NCBI GenBank assembly: GCA_963822115.1
Contig: CAWGGM010000010.1
Coordinates: 62,001 to 126,000 of the forward strand
Length of the DNA stretch: 64,000 nt
Source: CAWDXG01 sp963822115
Lineage (GTDB): Bacteria > Myxococcota_A > Polyangia > Polyangiales > Polyangiaceae
Direction: 5' to 3'
Shown here: in pieces, positions 45,724 through 54,468 of the stretch
Position numbering within the stretch: position 1 is the stretch's first letter
Layout of the letters: the number at the start of each line of letters is the position of its first letter
The notes under the pieces: model-generated
The model's input: only the letters and a program-made list of their open reading frames with translations
Database searches by the model: none
Told to the model about the DNA's origin: nothing
Made by a program: the position numbers and the translations under genes

Positions 45724-48603
45724 ATGGAGCGCCTTGTCGTCCGGGGAGCGGCGCAGCACAACCTGAAGAACGTCAGCTGCGATCTGCCCCGCAATCGACT
45801 TGTGGTCATCACGGGACCCAGCGGTTCGGGCAAGTCCTCGCTCGCGTTCGACACGATCTACGCCGAAGGCCAACGCCGCTACGTCGAGTCGCTGAGCGCG
45901 TACGCGCGTCAGTTCCTGGACCAGCTTCCCAAGCCGCGGGTCGAGAGTATCGAGGGGCTGAGCCCGGCCATCGCGATCGAGCAGCGCGCGCTCGGCAAGA
46001 GCCCGCGTTCGACCGTCGGCACCGTCACCGAGATCGCCGACTATCTGCGCCTGCTCTACGCGCGCGTCGGCATCCCGCACTGCCCGATCTCCGGCAAGGT
46101 GCTGCACGCGTACACGGTGCAGGAGATCGTGGACGCCATCTTCGAACGCGGAGACGGCGCCCGGGCGGCCATCCTCGCCCCGATCGTGCGCGGGAAGAAA
46201 GGCGAGCTCAAGGCCGAGATCGAACGGCTGCGGCGCGACGGCTACGTCCGCGCGCGCGTGGATGGACAGCAGTTCGATCTGGGCGACGAGATCAACCTGG
46301 ATCGGAGCAAGCCGCACGACCTCGATGTGGTGGTCGACCGCATCGTCGTACGCGACAACGCCAAGGGTCGCATTACCGATTCGGTCGAACTGGCGATCGG
46401 GCTGGGGGATGGAACGCTGCTGATCGACGCAGTCGATGGCACCGAACCCGTCGTCATGAGCGAGCGGCTGGTCAGCTGGGAGTACGGCATCACATTGCCG
46501 CCGCTCGAGCCTCGCCTGTTTTCGTTCAACAGCCCGCACGGCGCCTGCCAGGCCTGCGACGGCCTCGGCGTACGCTCGGCAATCGACGCAGCCCGCGTGG
46601 TGCCCGACGAAACCCGCACGCTTCGCGAGGGCGCGGTGGCCGCGTTCGGCAGGCGCGGCTCGGTCGCTACTGCCGCCGAAGTCGACCGGGCGGTTCGACT
46701 GCTCGGGGTCGATCCCGACACGCCCTGGAAGGATCTGCCCCAGGCCCAGCAGGACGCGATCCTGCATGGTCCCGCCCGCTCCGGGCGCCGCAAGAAGCGC
46801 GGCGACTACGTCGGCATCGTCCCGCGTCTCGAGCGGATGCTCGAGACCGGAGAGCGCGAGGAGGCGGACGACGCCGATGCCGGAGAAGGCTCGATAGGAC
46901 CGGAGGATCTCGGCCGCTTCGCGGTAACCCAGACCTGCGAGGCGTGCGACGGGCGACGGCTCCGTCCCGAGGCGCTCGCCGTCAAGCTGGACGGACACGA
47001 CATCGCCGAGCTGTCTGCGCTCCCGCTCAGGAAGCTGCAATCCGCCCTGCTCGAACTGGCCGAGGACAGCGCACTTGCCACGCGCGACCAGACGATCGCG
47101 AAGCCGCTGATCCGCGCGGTCACCGAGCGGCTCGGCTTCCTCATCGATGTCGGGCTCGACTATCTCGCTCTCGATCGTTCCGCGCAGACGCTCTCGGGAG
47201 GCGAAGGCCAGCGCATCCGCCTGGCCACGCAAATCGGCGCTTCGCTGGTGGGCGTCCTGTACGTGCTCGACGAGCCGAGCGTCGGGCTACACGCCCGCGA
47301 CAATGCCCGCCTTCTGGAAGCGCTGCGGAAGCTCGTGGACAAGGGCAACAGCGTGTTGGTCGTGGAGCACGACCGCGACGCGATCACGGCGGCCGACTAC
47401 GTGGTCGACATGGGCCCTGGAGCGGGAGCGCTCGGCGGCAACATCATCGCCGAGGGCACACCGCAACAGATCATCGACAACGATCGCTCCGTCACCGGCC
47501 CCTACCTGTCCGGCGAAAAGCACCTCCCCATCCCGAGCGCACGCAAGAAGCCGGGGCGGCACAAGCTCAAGGTGGTGGGGGCTCGCGCGCACAACCTCAA
47601 GGACGTGACGGTCGAGATCCCGCTCGGGCTCATCACCGCGGTCACGGGCGTGAGCGGTTCGGGCAAGAGCAGCTTGATCGTCGACACCTTGCTCAGCGCG
47701 GCGCGGGCGGAGCTCTACGGCGCAACCGGCTGGATCGGCCCCTGCGATCGCATCGACGGGCTGAAGCACATCGACAAGGTGATCAGCATCGACCAGGCGC
47801 CGATCGGCCGCACCCCGCGCTCGAACCCCGCCACGTACACCGGCATCTTCACGCATCTGAGGGAGCTGTACTCCGGCCTGCCGGACGCCCGCGCGCGCGG
47901 CTACAAGCCGGGCCGTTTCTCGTTCAACGTCAAGGGTGGGCGCTGCGAAGCCTGCCAGGGCGACGGCGTACTGCGCATCGAGATGCATTTTCTGCCGGAT
48001 GTCTATGTCACGTGCGATGCGTGCGGCGGCCGACGCTACAACCGCGAGACGCTGGAGGTCCGCTACCGTGGCCTCAGCATCGCCGATGCGCTCGATCTCA
48101 CGGTGGACGAGGCCTACGACCTGTTCGAATCCATTCCGCGCATCCGGCAACGCCTGACGGCACTCCGGCAGGTCGGTCTGGGCTACATCCAGCTTGGCCA
48201 GGCCGCCACGACCCTGTCCGGCGGCGAAGCCCAGCGCGTCAAGCTCGCGAGCGAGCTGGCACGCAAGGCGACAGGCAGCACGCTCTACGTTCTGGACGAG
48301 CCCACCACGGGCTTGCACTTCCAGGACATCGAGCTGCTGACCCATGCCCTGTTCGGCCTGCGCGACGCCGGCAACTCGATCCTCGTGATCGAGCACAACC
48401 TGGATCTGATCGCGTGCGCGGACTGGGTGATCGACATGGGACCGGAGGGCGGCGAAGGCGGCGGCAACGTCATCGCCACGGGCAGTCCCGAGGCGGTGAC
48501 CGAGGTCTCCGGGAGCCACACCGGCCGCTACCTCGCCGCCACGCTCGCGGCGCGCCCCGCTCCCTCCAGACGGACCCCGACGAAGCGCTCAGCGCGCCGC
48601 TAG
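45724..48603 (+). CDS. uvrA: UvrABC excinuclease subunit A
   Basis: UvrA recognises bulky DNA damage and loads UvrB in nucleotide excision repair. The 959-residue product has two ABC ATPase modules: Walker A GPSGSGKSS (31-39) and GVSGSGKSS (642-650), signature sequences LSGGEGQRI and LSGGEAQRV, and Walker B segments LYVLDEPSVGLH and LYVLDEPTTGLH. Zinc sites are present: CQACDG with CEACDGRRLRPE, and CEACQGDG with CDACGGRRYN. I chose ATG 45724 (MERLVVRGAAQHNLKNV) by family; ATG 45712 would add four residues. No clear LexA box is visible upstream. Length is normal. Confidence 0.97.
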   Translation: MERLVVRGAAQHNLKNVSCDLPRNRLVVITGPSGSGKSSLAFDTIYAEGQRRYVESLSAYARQFLDQLPKPRVESIEGLSPAIAIEQRALGKSPRSTVGTVTEIADYLRLLYARVGIPHCPISGKVLHAYTVQEIVDAIFERGDGARAAILAPIVRGKKGELKAEIERLRRDGYVRARVDGQQFDLGDEINLDRSKPHDLDVVVDRIVVRDNAKGRITDSVELAIGLGDGTLLIDAVDGTEPVVMSERLVSWEYGITLPPLEPRLFSFNSPHGACQACDGLGVRSAIDAARVVPDETRTLREGAVAAFGRRGSVATAAEVDRAVRLLGVDPDTPWKDLPQAQQDAILHGPARSGRRKKRGDYVGIVPRLERMLETGEREEADDADAGEGSIGPEDLGRFAVTQTCEACDGRRLRPEALAVKLDGHDIAELSALPLRKLQSALLELAEDSALATRDQTIAKPLIRAVTERLGFLIDVGLDYLALDRSAQTLSGGEGQRIRLATQIGASLVGVLYVLDEPSVGLHARDNARLLEALRKLVDKGNSVLVVEHDRDAITAADYVVDMGPGAGALGGNIIAEGTPQQIIDNDRSVTGPYLSGEKHLPIPSARKKPGRHKLKVVGARAHNLKDVTVEIPLGLITAVTGVSGSGKSSLIVDTLLSAARAELYGATGWIGPCDRIDGLKHIDKVISIDQAPIGRTPRSNPATYTGIFTHLRELYSGLPDARARGYKPGRFSFNVKGGRCEACQGDGVLRIEMHFLPDVYVTCDACGGRRYNRETLEVRYRGLSIADALDLTVDEAYDLFESIPRIRQRLTALRQVGLGYIQLGQAATTLSGGEAQRVKLASELARKATGSTLYVLDEPTTGLHFQDIELLTHALFGLRDAGNSILVIEHNLDLIACADWVIDMGPEGGEGGGNVIATGSPEAVTEVSGSHTGRYLAATLAARPAPSRRTPTKRSARR

Positions 48604-48643
48604 GGCAAATCAGCTGCTACGCGCGAGCGCGGCCAGACGGCGC

Positions 48644-49006
48644 TCAGCCGAAGTCCTTCTCGACGCGCTCCTGGTCTTCCTTGCAACGGATGCAGAGCGT
48701 CGTCTCGGGACGGGCTTCGAGCCGCTTGAGCGAGATCTTCTCGCCGCAGTCGTCGCACACCCCGAAGCTGCCCTGGTCGATCTTGTCGATGGCCTTCTGG
48801 ATCTTGTCGAGAAAGACCTTCTCGCGTCCACGGAGTCGGAAGGTGAACGACTGCAGGTACTCGCTCGAGGCGAGGTCCATCTCGTCCGGCAGGTCGTTGG
48901 AGTCGAGCGCCATGTCCTCGTCGAGCGTCTGTTGCGCCCGCCGGATGATCTCCATGCGCTTGGACTCGAGTAGCTCGCGGAACTTCTTCAGCTGTGCCTT
49001 GGTCAT
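48644..49006 (-). CDS. DksA/TraR-family C4 zinc-finger regulator
   Basis: The 120-residue product has a coiled-coil with the acidic tip DxxDxA (D41, D44, A46 in LPDEMDLAS), which in DksA enters the RNA polymerase secondary channel, and a C-terminal C4 zinc finger (CDDCGEKIS and CIRCKED). It should therefore modulate initiation, probably with ppGpp in the stringent response. It is shorter than E. coli DksA (151) and may be a DksA2-like variant, although it keeps all four Cys. ATG 49006 is supported by a strong sigma-70 promoter at 49052-49080. Confidence 0.9.
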   Translation of the reverse strand: MTKAQLKKFRELLESKRMEIIRRAQQTLDEDMALDSNDLPDEMDLASSEYLQSFTFRLRGREKVFLDKIQKAIDKIDQGSFGVCDDCGEKISLKRLEARPETTLCIRCKEDQERVEKDFG

Positions 49007-49051
49007 CGTTGGCTCACGAAAGACCCCACCCTCTCGTGGCGGGAGCCCCAA

Positions 49052-49080
49052 AACATAGGTAGCGTTTTCAAGGTCGTCAA
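49052..49080 (-). promoter_or_regulatory. Sigma-70 promoter for the DksA-family gene
   Basis: On the minus strand TTGACG (49075-49080), a 17-base spacer and TATGTT (49052-49057) form the best classical promoter in the window. The leader is about 40 bases. Confidence 0.6.
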
Positions 49081-49261
49081 TGTGCAGCGGGCGCACCGAT
49101 GCGCACCCTGCTTGCTCCGCCCGTGCCTCCATGCCCCACGGGGGGGCCGGCCTGCCTACCACTGCCCGGGCCGGAGCGCGAGCAGGATATGGCCTGATTC
49201 TTCCGGGACGGCAGTTTCCAGGCCGGCGGGCCTTGTCCGGGCCATCCAGACCGGCGTGTCC

Positions 49262-49267
49262 TACCAT
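49262..49267 (+). promoter_or_regulatory. Putative -10 box (TACCAT) for the Nudix gene
   Basis: TACCAT lies 6 bases before ATG 49274 (spacer GGGCGC). The predicted transcription start coincides with the start codon. Confidence 0.4.
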
Positions 49268-49273
49268 GGGCGC

Positions 49274-50153
49274 ATGTTGAACTTCGACCCCGAGCGCGAG
49301 CCGGTCACGCCCAAGGAGGCCGCCACCGTCGTGGTCGTGCGGCAGGTGCCCGCCGGCCTGGAGGTGTTCTGCGTCAAGCGTCACACCCGGTCCGGATTCC
49401 TGGGAGGCGCCATCGTATTTCCAGGCGGAAAAGTCGACGCTTCGGACCGGGACGAACGCTGGCAGGAGCTCTCCAACGAACTGACGCCGCGCGCCCGCTC
49501 GCTGGGCGTGGACGAGGAGACGGCGCGCACCTTCGCCGTGGCCGCGCTCAGGGAACTGCTGGAGGAAGCGGCGATCCTTCCTGTGGCGGGCGCACAGCTC
49601 GATGCGGCGCAGACGGCGGAGCTCAGGAACGAACTGGCAGAGAGATCCGCCAGCGAAGGCGGCGCCCACGCGTTCGCCGCGCTGCTCCGGGAGCGCGGCC
49701 TCACGGCGGACACGGGACGTCTCGGAAGCGCTCGCCCGCTGGATCACGCCTGCGGCCGAGTCGCGGCGCTACGACACACGTTTCTACATCCTTCCCCTCC
49801 CCGACCAGCAGCAGGGCTCGCACGACCGCCACGAGACCACGGACAGTTTCTGGGCGACTCCGGCGGAAGTCCTGGGTCGCTGGGAGGCCGGCGAGTTCTT
49901 CCTGGCCCCGCCGACGACCCGCACACTGCAGATCCTCTCCCCCGCTGCCGACATCGCGTCCGCCATGGCCATCGCCCGCGCCCAGTCACTCGCCCCCGTC
50001 TGCCCGTTTTTCGCGATGGACGGCGGTCAAGCTGTGCTGGCACTGCCCGGCGATCCGCTCCATCCCGAGCCCGGCGAAGGCTCGGCCGACCTCAGCGCGC
50101 CGACCCGCTTCGTGCTGGTCGACGGCCGGTTCGTGGGACGCCGCGCGGTCTGA
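49274..50153 (+). CDS. Nudix hydrolase (NUDT19-like), frameshifted
   Basis: The first frame from ATG 49274 gives KEAATVVVVRQVPAGLEVFC, GFLGGAIVFPGGKVDASD and the Nudix-box end AALRELLEEAAIL, as in the NUDT19/NUDT7-like group that hydrolyses CoA or other nucleoside diphosphate derivatives. Near 49715 it turns into Arg/Pro-rich nonsense, while the frame one base over continues with EALARWITPAAESRRYDTRF, typical of the same family, to the stop at 50153. Removing one G from the GGG at 49714-49716 joins both into 292 residues. Split by error or by mutation; the rest looks intact. Confidence 0.8.
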
Positions 50154-50167
50154 CCGAACCGCTTTCG

Positions 50168-51871
50168 TCAGCGTCCCTCACGGTAGGCGCGGATGGCGTT
50201 GACGATGGCGTCGGCAACCTTCTGCCGGTAGTCGGCCGTGTTCAGTCGCGCTTCACCGGTAGGATTCGAGATGAAGGTCGTCTCGAACAGCACTGCAGGC
50301 ATGCGCGCACCTGCGAGCACGTAGAACCCCGCTCGCTTGACACCGTCGTCGGCAACCCGACCGTATCCGGGCGACAACGACGCCATCGCCGAGCGCTGTA
50401 GAAGTTCGGCGAAACGTACCGATCGCGCGATGCTGCCCGCATCCAGCACGTGACTCATCACGTTGGCCAGCTCGGCCGCAGCGGCGGGCGACGCCGAGTT
50501 CTCCCGGGCCGCGATGTGCGACGCCAGGACGTCGCGGGACTGGTCGAGGACGAAAGTCATCACCCCGTGCCCGTCCGGGTTCTGGCTGGCGTTGCAGTGG
50601 ATGGAGATGAACAGGTCGGCCTGGAACGCATTGGCGCGCGCGGTCCGCTCGTCGAGCGGGACGTAGTCGTCCGAGTCGCGGGTCAAGAGCGTCGCGATGC
50701 CCAGCTCGCGGGCGATGAGCGGCGCCGCCCGGTGCGCGATGTCGAGCGTCACGTCCTTCTCGCGCAGACCGCTGGGACCGATGGCGCCCGGATCGTGGCC
50801 GCCATGGCCCGGATCGAGAACCACCCGCCTGACGACGCGCCGCCCTTGCTCCTGGCCCATTGCTTCAGGCGGCTTTCGCGACACATCCACAATCAGCCGG
50901 AACGGCTCCGGCAGATAGAACACCTTGCGATACGCCCGGGCGCCCAGGTCCAGCACGACGCGTGTATCCTTCTTGTGGTGCCCCAGCCGTACGCGTTCGA
51001 CCAGGCCACCAACGTCGAACTCGTGCTTGCCCTTGTAGCGCGTCTTGTGGATGTCGATGTAGAGCCGCGGCCCTCGATCCGCGCCCTGGCGAGGGATCGA
51101 CCCGACTTCGAACGTGGCCGGATGGGTGACGAAGACGACGATGCGCGCCGCGTCCTTCGACCCGTAGCGTTCGATACGCGTGATGCGGGCCGGCGTTCGA
51201 TGCACAGCCGAGGACAGCGTCGGCACGATGACCGGACCGTCGTCGTCGTTGGGCGCCGCGCTGGAGGCAGACGCGGCCGGCGCGGCGCCGCGGTCCTCGG
51301 CGGCCTGGCGGTCCAGCGACGCGAGCACATTGGGCAGCGGCTTGTACGCGGCCAGCGTACCGAGCACGAGATCGGCGTGCTTCTCGCAGGTGGGCTCGCG
51401 TGTGGCGGCGCGAACGAGATACACGGCACGATAGGTTTCGTCCGGATCGCCGTGCAGCTCGCCCTGGAGCACGGCCTGGTCGACCCGGGCGTCGCACGCG
51501 CCGCTCCATTTCGACCGCCCCGCGCTGCGCAGGAGTTCCACGGCTTCCAGGCCATCCGCCGGACGCCGCTCGAGTCGCCACAGGCGCCGCCGGAGGCGCG
51601 CGGCCTCCATCATCAGTCTTCCCCCGGCATCACCGGAGCGGTGAGCGCCGGAGAGCGCAAGCGCGTCGGCCTGGGCAACCACTTCCGCGCGTGAGGGAAG
51701 AACGGCTGGCCCTGGACCGGCACTCGCCGGAAGCGATGGGACCGCACCGCGCGCAGCAGCTGGACCCCGGCACCCGATCAGTACCAGAGCGACCACCAGC
51801 GCCCCCAACCTGGGTGTGAACCACCGGGCGCCCGTGCAATCCGTTCTGGTTCTGGCTCGCGCTGCCCTCAT
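50168..51871 (-). CDS. N-acetylmuramoyl-L-alanine amidase (AmiC type, AMIN + Amidase_3)
   Basis: The 567-residue enzyme cuts the stem peptide from MurNAc in the periplasm, as needed for cell separation. It has a lipobox (ALVLIGC, near 34), a helical, TPR-like region (about 60-200), an AMIN domain (about 230-330; ITRIERYGSKDAARIVVFV, RVVLDLGARAYRKVFYL) and an Amidase_3 domain (about 345-567) with zinc-ligand motifs LDPGHGGHDPGA, SIHCNAS and the catalytic Glu in VLFETTFISNP. The helical insert between signal and AMIN is unusual. It is divergent from the repeat-rich TM protein gene. Confidence 0.93.
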   Translation of the reverse strand: MRAARARTRTDCTGARWFTPRLGALVVALVLIGCRGPAAARGAVPSLPASAGPGPAVLPSRAEVVAQADALALSGAHRSGDAGGRLMMEAARLRRRLWRLERRPADGLEAVELLRSAGRSKWSGACDARVDQAVLQGELHGDPDETYRAVYLVRAATREPTCEKHADLVLGTLAAYKPLPNVLASLDRQAAEDRGAAPAASASSAAPNDDDGPVIVPTLSSAVHRTPARITRIERYGSKDAARIVVFVTHPATFEVGSIPRQGADRGPRLYIDIHKTRYKGKHEFDVGGLVERVRLGHHKKDTRVVLDLGARAYRKVFYLPEPFRLIVDVSRKPPEAMGQEQGRRVVRRVVLDPGHGGHDPGAIGPSGLREKDVTLDIAHRAAPLIARELGIATLLTRDSDDYVPLDERTARANAFQADLFISIHCNASQNPDGHGVMTFVLDQSRDVLASHIAARENSASPAAAAELANVMSHVLDAGSIARSVRFAELLQRSAMASLSPGYGRVADDGVKRAGFYVLAGARMPAVLFETTFISNPTGEARLNTADYRQKVADAIVNAIRAYREGR

Positions 51872-52011
51872 CCGCTGCTCGATCCGCCGAAATCAAGCAC
51901 TCTAGCGCCCCTCCGACCAGTTTCCGGGCCCTCGTCTCCTGATGCTGGTTGCATTGCACTCATGCTGTAGCGGGTGCTAGCCTATTTCCGCTTCAAGATT
52001 AGGGAGTTCCC

Positions 52012-53196
52012 ATGGTCGACAGGCCGGATCAGCAGCCCGGAAGTGGCGCTGCACAAGCCAAGAACGTCTCCGGCGGAGTGACGGCCGAAGAGGCGGAACG
52101 TCTCGCGGAGCAGTTCACTCCTCTGTGGGAGCAGGAGGACGCAGCGCCCGAGGAAGCCGCTGCAGCTCCGCCGCCGCGCCCCGCCGCCAAGCTCGACCGG
52201 AAGAAGACCATGATCGGGATGGGCGCGGTCGCGGCGGCCGAACCTGCCGCACCGGCGGGGGAACCCGCCCAGGCGAAGGCAGACGCGCCGGTGGGCAAGA
52301 AGACGGTAGTGGGTCTTGCGCCACCGCCGGCCCCGGCTGAACAACCGGTAGTCGACGCCAAGAGCCAGCCGCCGGGGAAGAAGACCGTGGTTGGCCTGGC
52401 ACCACCACCGGAGCCCGCACAGGAGGAGCCCGCGCCAGCGCCGGAAGCGGCGGGTGGTGTGGACGTCGATGTCGATGTCGACACCACGGAAGCCGGAGCC
52501 ACGGAAGCTGGAGCCACGGAAGCTGGAGCCACGGAAGCTGGAGCCACGGAAGAAGCGGCCCCCGCCGCGGCGGCCACCAGCAGCGCCGAGCCGGCCGCCC
52601 CCGAACCGCCCACCCAGCCCGCGAAGACTGAACCGGCTCCCGTGCTGGCAGCGCCTACGCTACTGGCAGCCGAAGAGCCGGAATACCGGGCACCGGACAA
52701 GAACCGCAAGGTCGTGTTCGGAATCGTGGGTGCTGCTGTGGTGATCCTGCTCGTGGTCGGCGTGAAGGCCTTGATGGGAGGTTCCCACCCGCAGGGCGAC
52801 GACACTTCGACGCGCAGCGACTCGGTACCGGCGCAGCAGGCTGCACAGCCCGCCAAGACAGCCGAGCCCGCCAAGACAGCCGAGCCCGCCAAGACAGCCG
52901 AGCCCGCCAAGGCCGAGGAGCCCGCCAAGGCCGAGGAGCCCGCCAAGACAGCCGAGCCCGCCAAGACAGCCGAGCCCGCCAAGGCCGAGGAGCCCGCCAA
53001 GACAGCCGAGCCCGCCAAGGCCGAGGAGCCCGCCAAGACCGCCACGACGGCGAAACCGGCCAAGGCGAAACCGGCCCCCCGACATCATGCCGTTTCGCAC
53101 GCCGCCCCCAGAAGGCCGACTCCGCGCCCGGCCCGGACGCACAGGACTGCGCCAAAGTCCGGCTCCGGATCTATAGTCCGCCAAACCCCGTTCTAA
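52012..53196 (+). CDS. Low-complexity single-TM protein with KKT-[VM]-[VI]-G motifs and PAKTAE repeats
   Basis: The 394-residue product has a cytoplasmic-type N-terminal part (1 to about 230) with three copies of a short motif, KKTMIGM (64-70), KKTVVGLAPPP (from 96) and KKTVVGLAPPP (from 123), a TEAGA repeat, one TM helix (about 238-260) and a Lys/Glu/Ala/Pro-rich tail of tandem PAK[TA][AE]E units. The layout resembles TonB- or FtsN-like spanning proteins, where a Pro/Lys repeat crosses the periplasm, but no known terminal domain is present. The ribosome binding site AGGGAG is 5 bases before the ATG. Function unknown; the Thr residues could be kinase targets. Confidence 0.65.
   Translation: MVDRPDQQPGSGAAQAKNVSGGVTAEEAERLAEQFTPLWEQEDAAPEEAAAAPPPRPAAKLDRKKTMIGMGAVAAAEPAAPAGEPAQAKADAPVGKKTVVGLAPPPAPAEQPVVDAKSQPPGKKTVVGLAPPPEPAQEEPAPAPEAAGGVDVDVDVDTTEAGATEAGATEAGATEAGATEEAAPAAAATSSAEPAAPEPPTQPAKTEPAPVLAAPTLLAAEEPEYRAPDKNRKVVFGIVGAAVVILLVVGVKALMGGSHPQGDDTSTRSDSVPAQQAAQPAKTAEPAKTAEPAKTAEPAKAEEPAKAEEPAKTAEPAKTAEPAKAEEPAKTAEPAKAEEPAKTATTAKPAKAKPAPRHHAVSHAAPRRPTPRPARTHRTAPKSGSGSIVRQTPF
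52486..52545 (+). repeat. 15-bp tandem repeat (four copies) encoding TEAGA
   Basis: Four copies of ACGGAAGCYGGAGCC lie head to tail, three of them identical, inside the low-complexity TM protein gene. Confidence 0.85.
52849..53046 (+). repeat. 18-bp tandem repeat (eleven units) encoding PAKTAE/PAKAEE
   Basis: Eleven units of 18 bp start at CCCGCC every 18 bases. Two versions alternate, CCCGCCAAGACAGCCGAG (A) and CCCGCCAAGGCCGAGGAG (B), in the order A-A-A-B-B-A-A-B-A-B and a variant. The near-perfect copies suggest a recently expanded, likely length-variable spacer outside the membrane. Confidence 0.9.
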
Positions 53197-53256
53197 GCTT
53201 GGCTGCGTAGCTGGGACAACTCGTCCCGCCCGCATGCGTCTCGACGAGGCTTTTCA

Positions 53257-54468
53257 ATGAAACTCCGCGCCCGTTCTCTTGCCCTGCTACTATCTGCATC
53301 GTTTGCCGCTCTGGCTTCGGTTCCCCTGCTCCCTTCCACGGCCTACGCGCAGGACGACGCCGTCCTGAAGATGGCGCGCGAGCGCTTCCAGGAGGGCGTC
53401 AAGTACTACGATCATCACAAGTACGACGACGCCCGCGCCGCATTCCTGCAGGCCTACGCGCTGAAGAAGCACCCAGCGGTGCTGCTCAACCTCGCGCAGA
53501 GCGAGCTGCATTCGGGTCACGAGGCCGACGCGGCCAAGCACTTCGCCAAGTTCCTGCGCGACGCGAAGGAGTCGTCGGCGTCCGAGAAGATGGACGCGCA
53601 GAAGGGCCTGGCCGCAGCCAAGGCCAAGGTCGCCGAGATCACCGTGACGGTGAACCAGCCGAACGCCGAGGTGTTCGTCGACAACAAGTCGGAAGGCAAG
53701 GCGCCACTGGACGGCCCCGTCTACCTGAAGCCGGGCAACCACACGATCGAGGCTCGCAAGGGTGGCAAGGCGGGAACGGTGAACGTCAACGCCGCCGCCG
53801 GCATGACCAACAGCGTGAACATCACCATCGGTGCCCCGCCCACGACGATGCCGGCAGCTGGCGGCCCTCCGCCGGCAGGGGCTGCGCCTCCGATGGGCGG
53901 CGGTGCACCCACCGAACCCACGGGACTCGCGACTCCGCCTCCGGCGACCGGAGGCCCCGACCAGGGAGCCCAGGCGGGTGGCGGATTCAAGATGGACACC
54001 GGCGGCAGCCGCCAGCCGTTCTTGCCGTGGGTTGCGCACAACAAGGTCGCCTGGGTCGGTGGCGGCCTGACGGTGGTCGGCCTCGGCGTGGGCATCGGCT
54101 TCGCCATCGCGTCGCGCGGCGCGTACAACGCTGCCGACAGCGTCGCCGGCCAGATCGTGGCGGTCGCGAGCCAACGCGGCGACAACCCTCGCGGCCTCTG
54201 CAGCAGCACCAATCCTTCGCTGCGGCAGGTCTACGGCCAGGCCTGCCAGCAGTACCAGGACAACGTCAACACTGGCGACACGGACAAGACCGTGTCGGTA
54301 GTCGGATTCGTGGTGGGCGGCGTCGCAGCGGCTGGCACGATCGTCTACTACTTCGTCGACAGCAAGAACAAGCCGGCCGAGGGCGCCACTGCCGACGGGG
54401 TGCACGCCGCATTCGTTCCGTACGTCTCGCCGCACGTAGGCGGGCTCGGCGTGGTCGGCACGTTCTAG
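53257..54468 (+). CDS. PEGA-domain protein with N-terminal TPR-like helices
   Basis: The 403-residue product has a signal peptide (about 1-32, ending AYAQDD), a short TPR-like region (about 40-115; ARERFQEGVKYYDHHKYDDA), a PEGA beta domain (about 127-190; PNAEVFVDNKSEGKAPLDGP), a Pro/Gly linker, and two hydrophobic segments (about 265-288 and 345-368). Proteins of this build are abundant in myxobacteria and thought to sit at the cell surface; their role is unknown. GAGG lies 8 bases before the ATG. The stop overlaps the stop of the convergent sigma-54 activator gene. Confidence 0.8.
   Translation: MKLRARSLALLLSASFAALASVPLLPSTAYAQDDAVLKMARERFQEGVKYYDHHKYDDARAAFLQAYALKKHPAVLLNLAQSELHSGHEADAAKHFAKFLRDAKESSASEKMDAQKGLAAAKAKVAEITVTVNQPNAEVFVDNKSEGKAPLDGPVYLKPGNHTIEARKGGKAGTVNVNAAAGMTNSVNITIGAPPTTMPAAGGPPPAGAAPPMGGGAPTEPTGLATPPPATGGPDQGAQAGGGFKMDTGGSRQPFLPWVAHNKVAWVGGGLTVVGLGVGIGFAIASRGAYNAADSVAGQIVAVASQRGDNPRGLCSSTNPSLRQVYGQACQQYQDNVNTGDTDKTVSVVGFVVGGVAAAGTIVYYFVDSKNKPAEGATADGVHAAFVPYVSPHVGGLGVVGTF

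Noticed and set aside
44224..47232. A 1002-codon open frame antisense to uvrA that extends through the FGE-family gene
   Set aside because: Only the portion from 45507 downward encodes a recognisable protein; the rest mirrors uvrA codons, as often happens in high-GC DNA.
45681..49058. A 1125-codon open frame on the same strand as uvrA in another frame
   Set aside because: Arg/His/Pro-rich composition with no domain; it is a frame shadow of uvrA.
52849..53046. Regular 18-bp repeats as a possible CRISPR array
   Set aside because: The units are contiguous with no spacers, stay in frame, and encode PAKTAE/PAKAEE within one protein.
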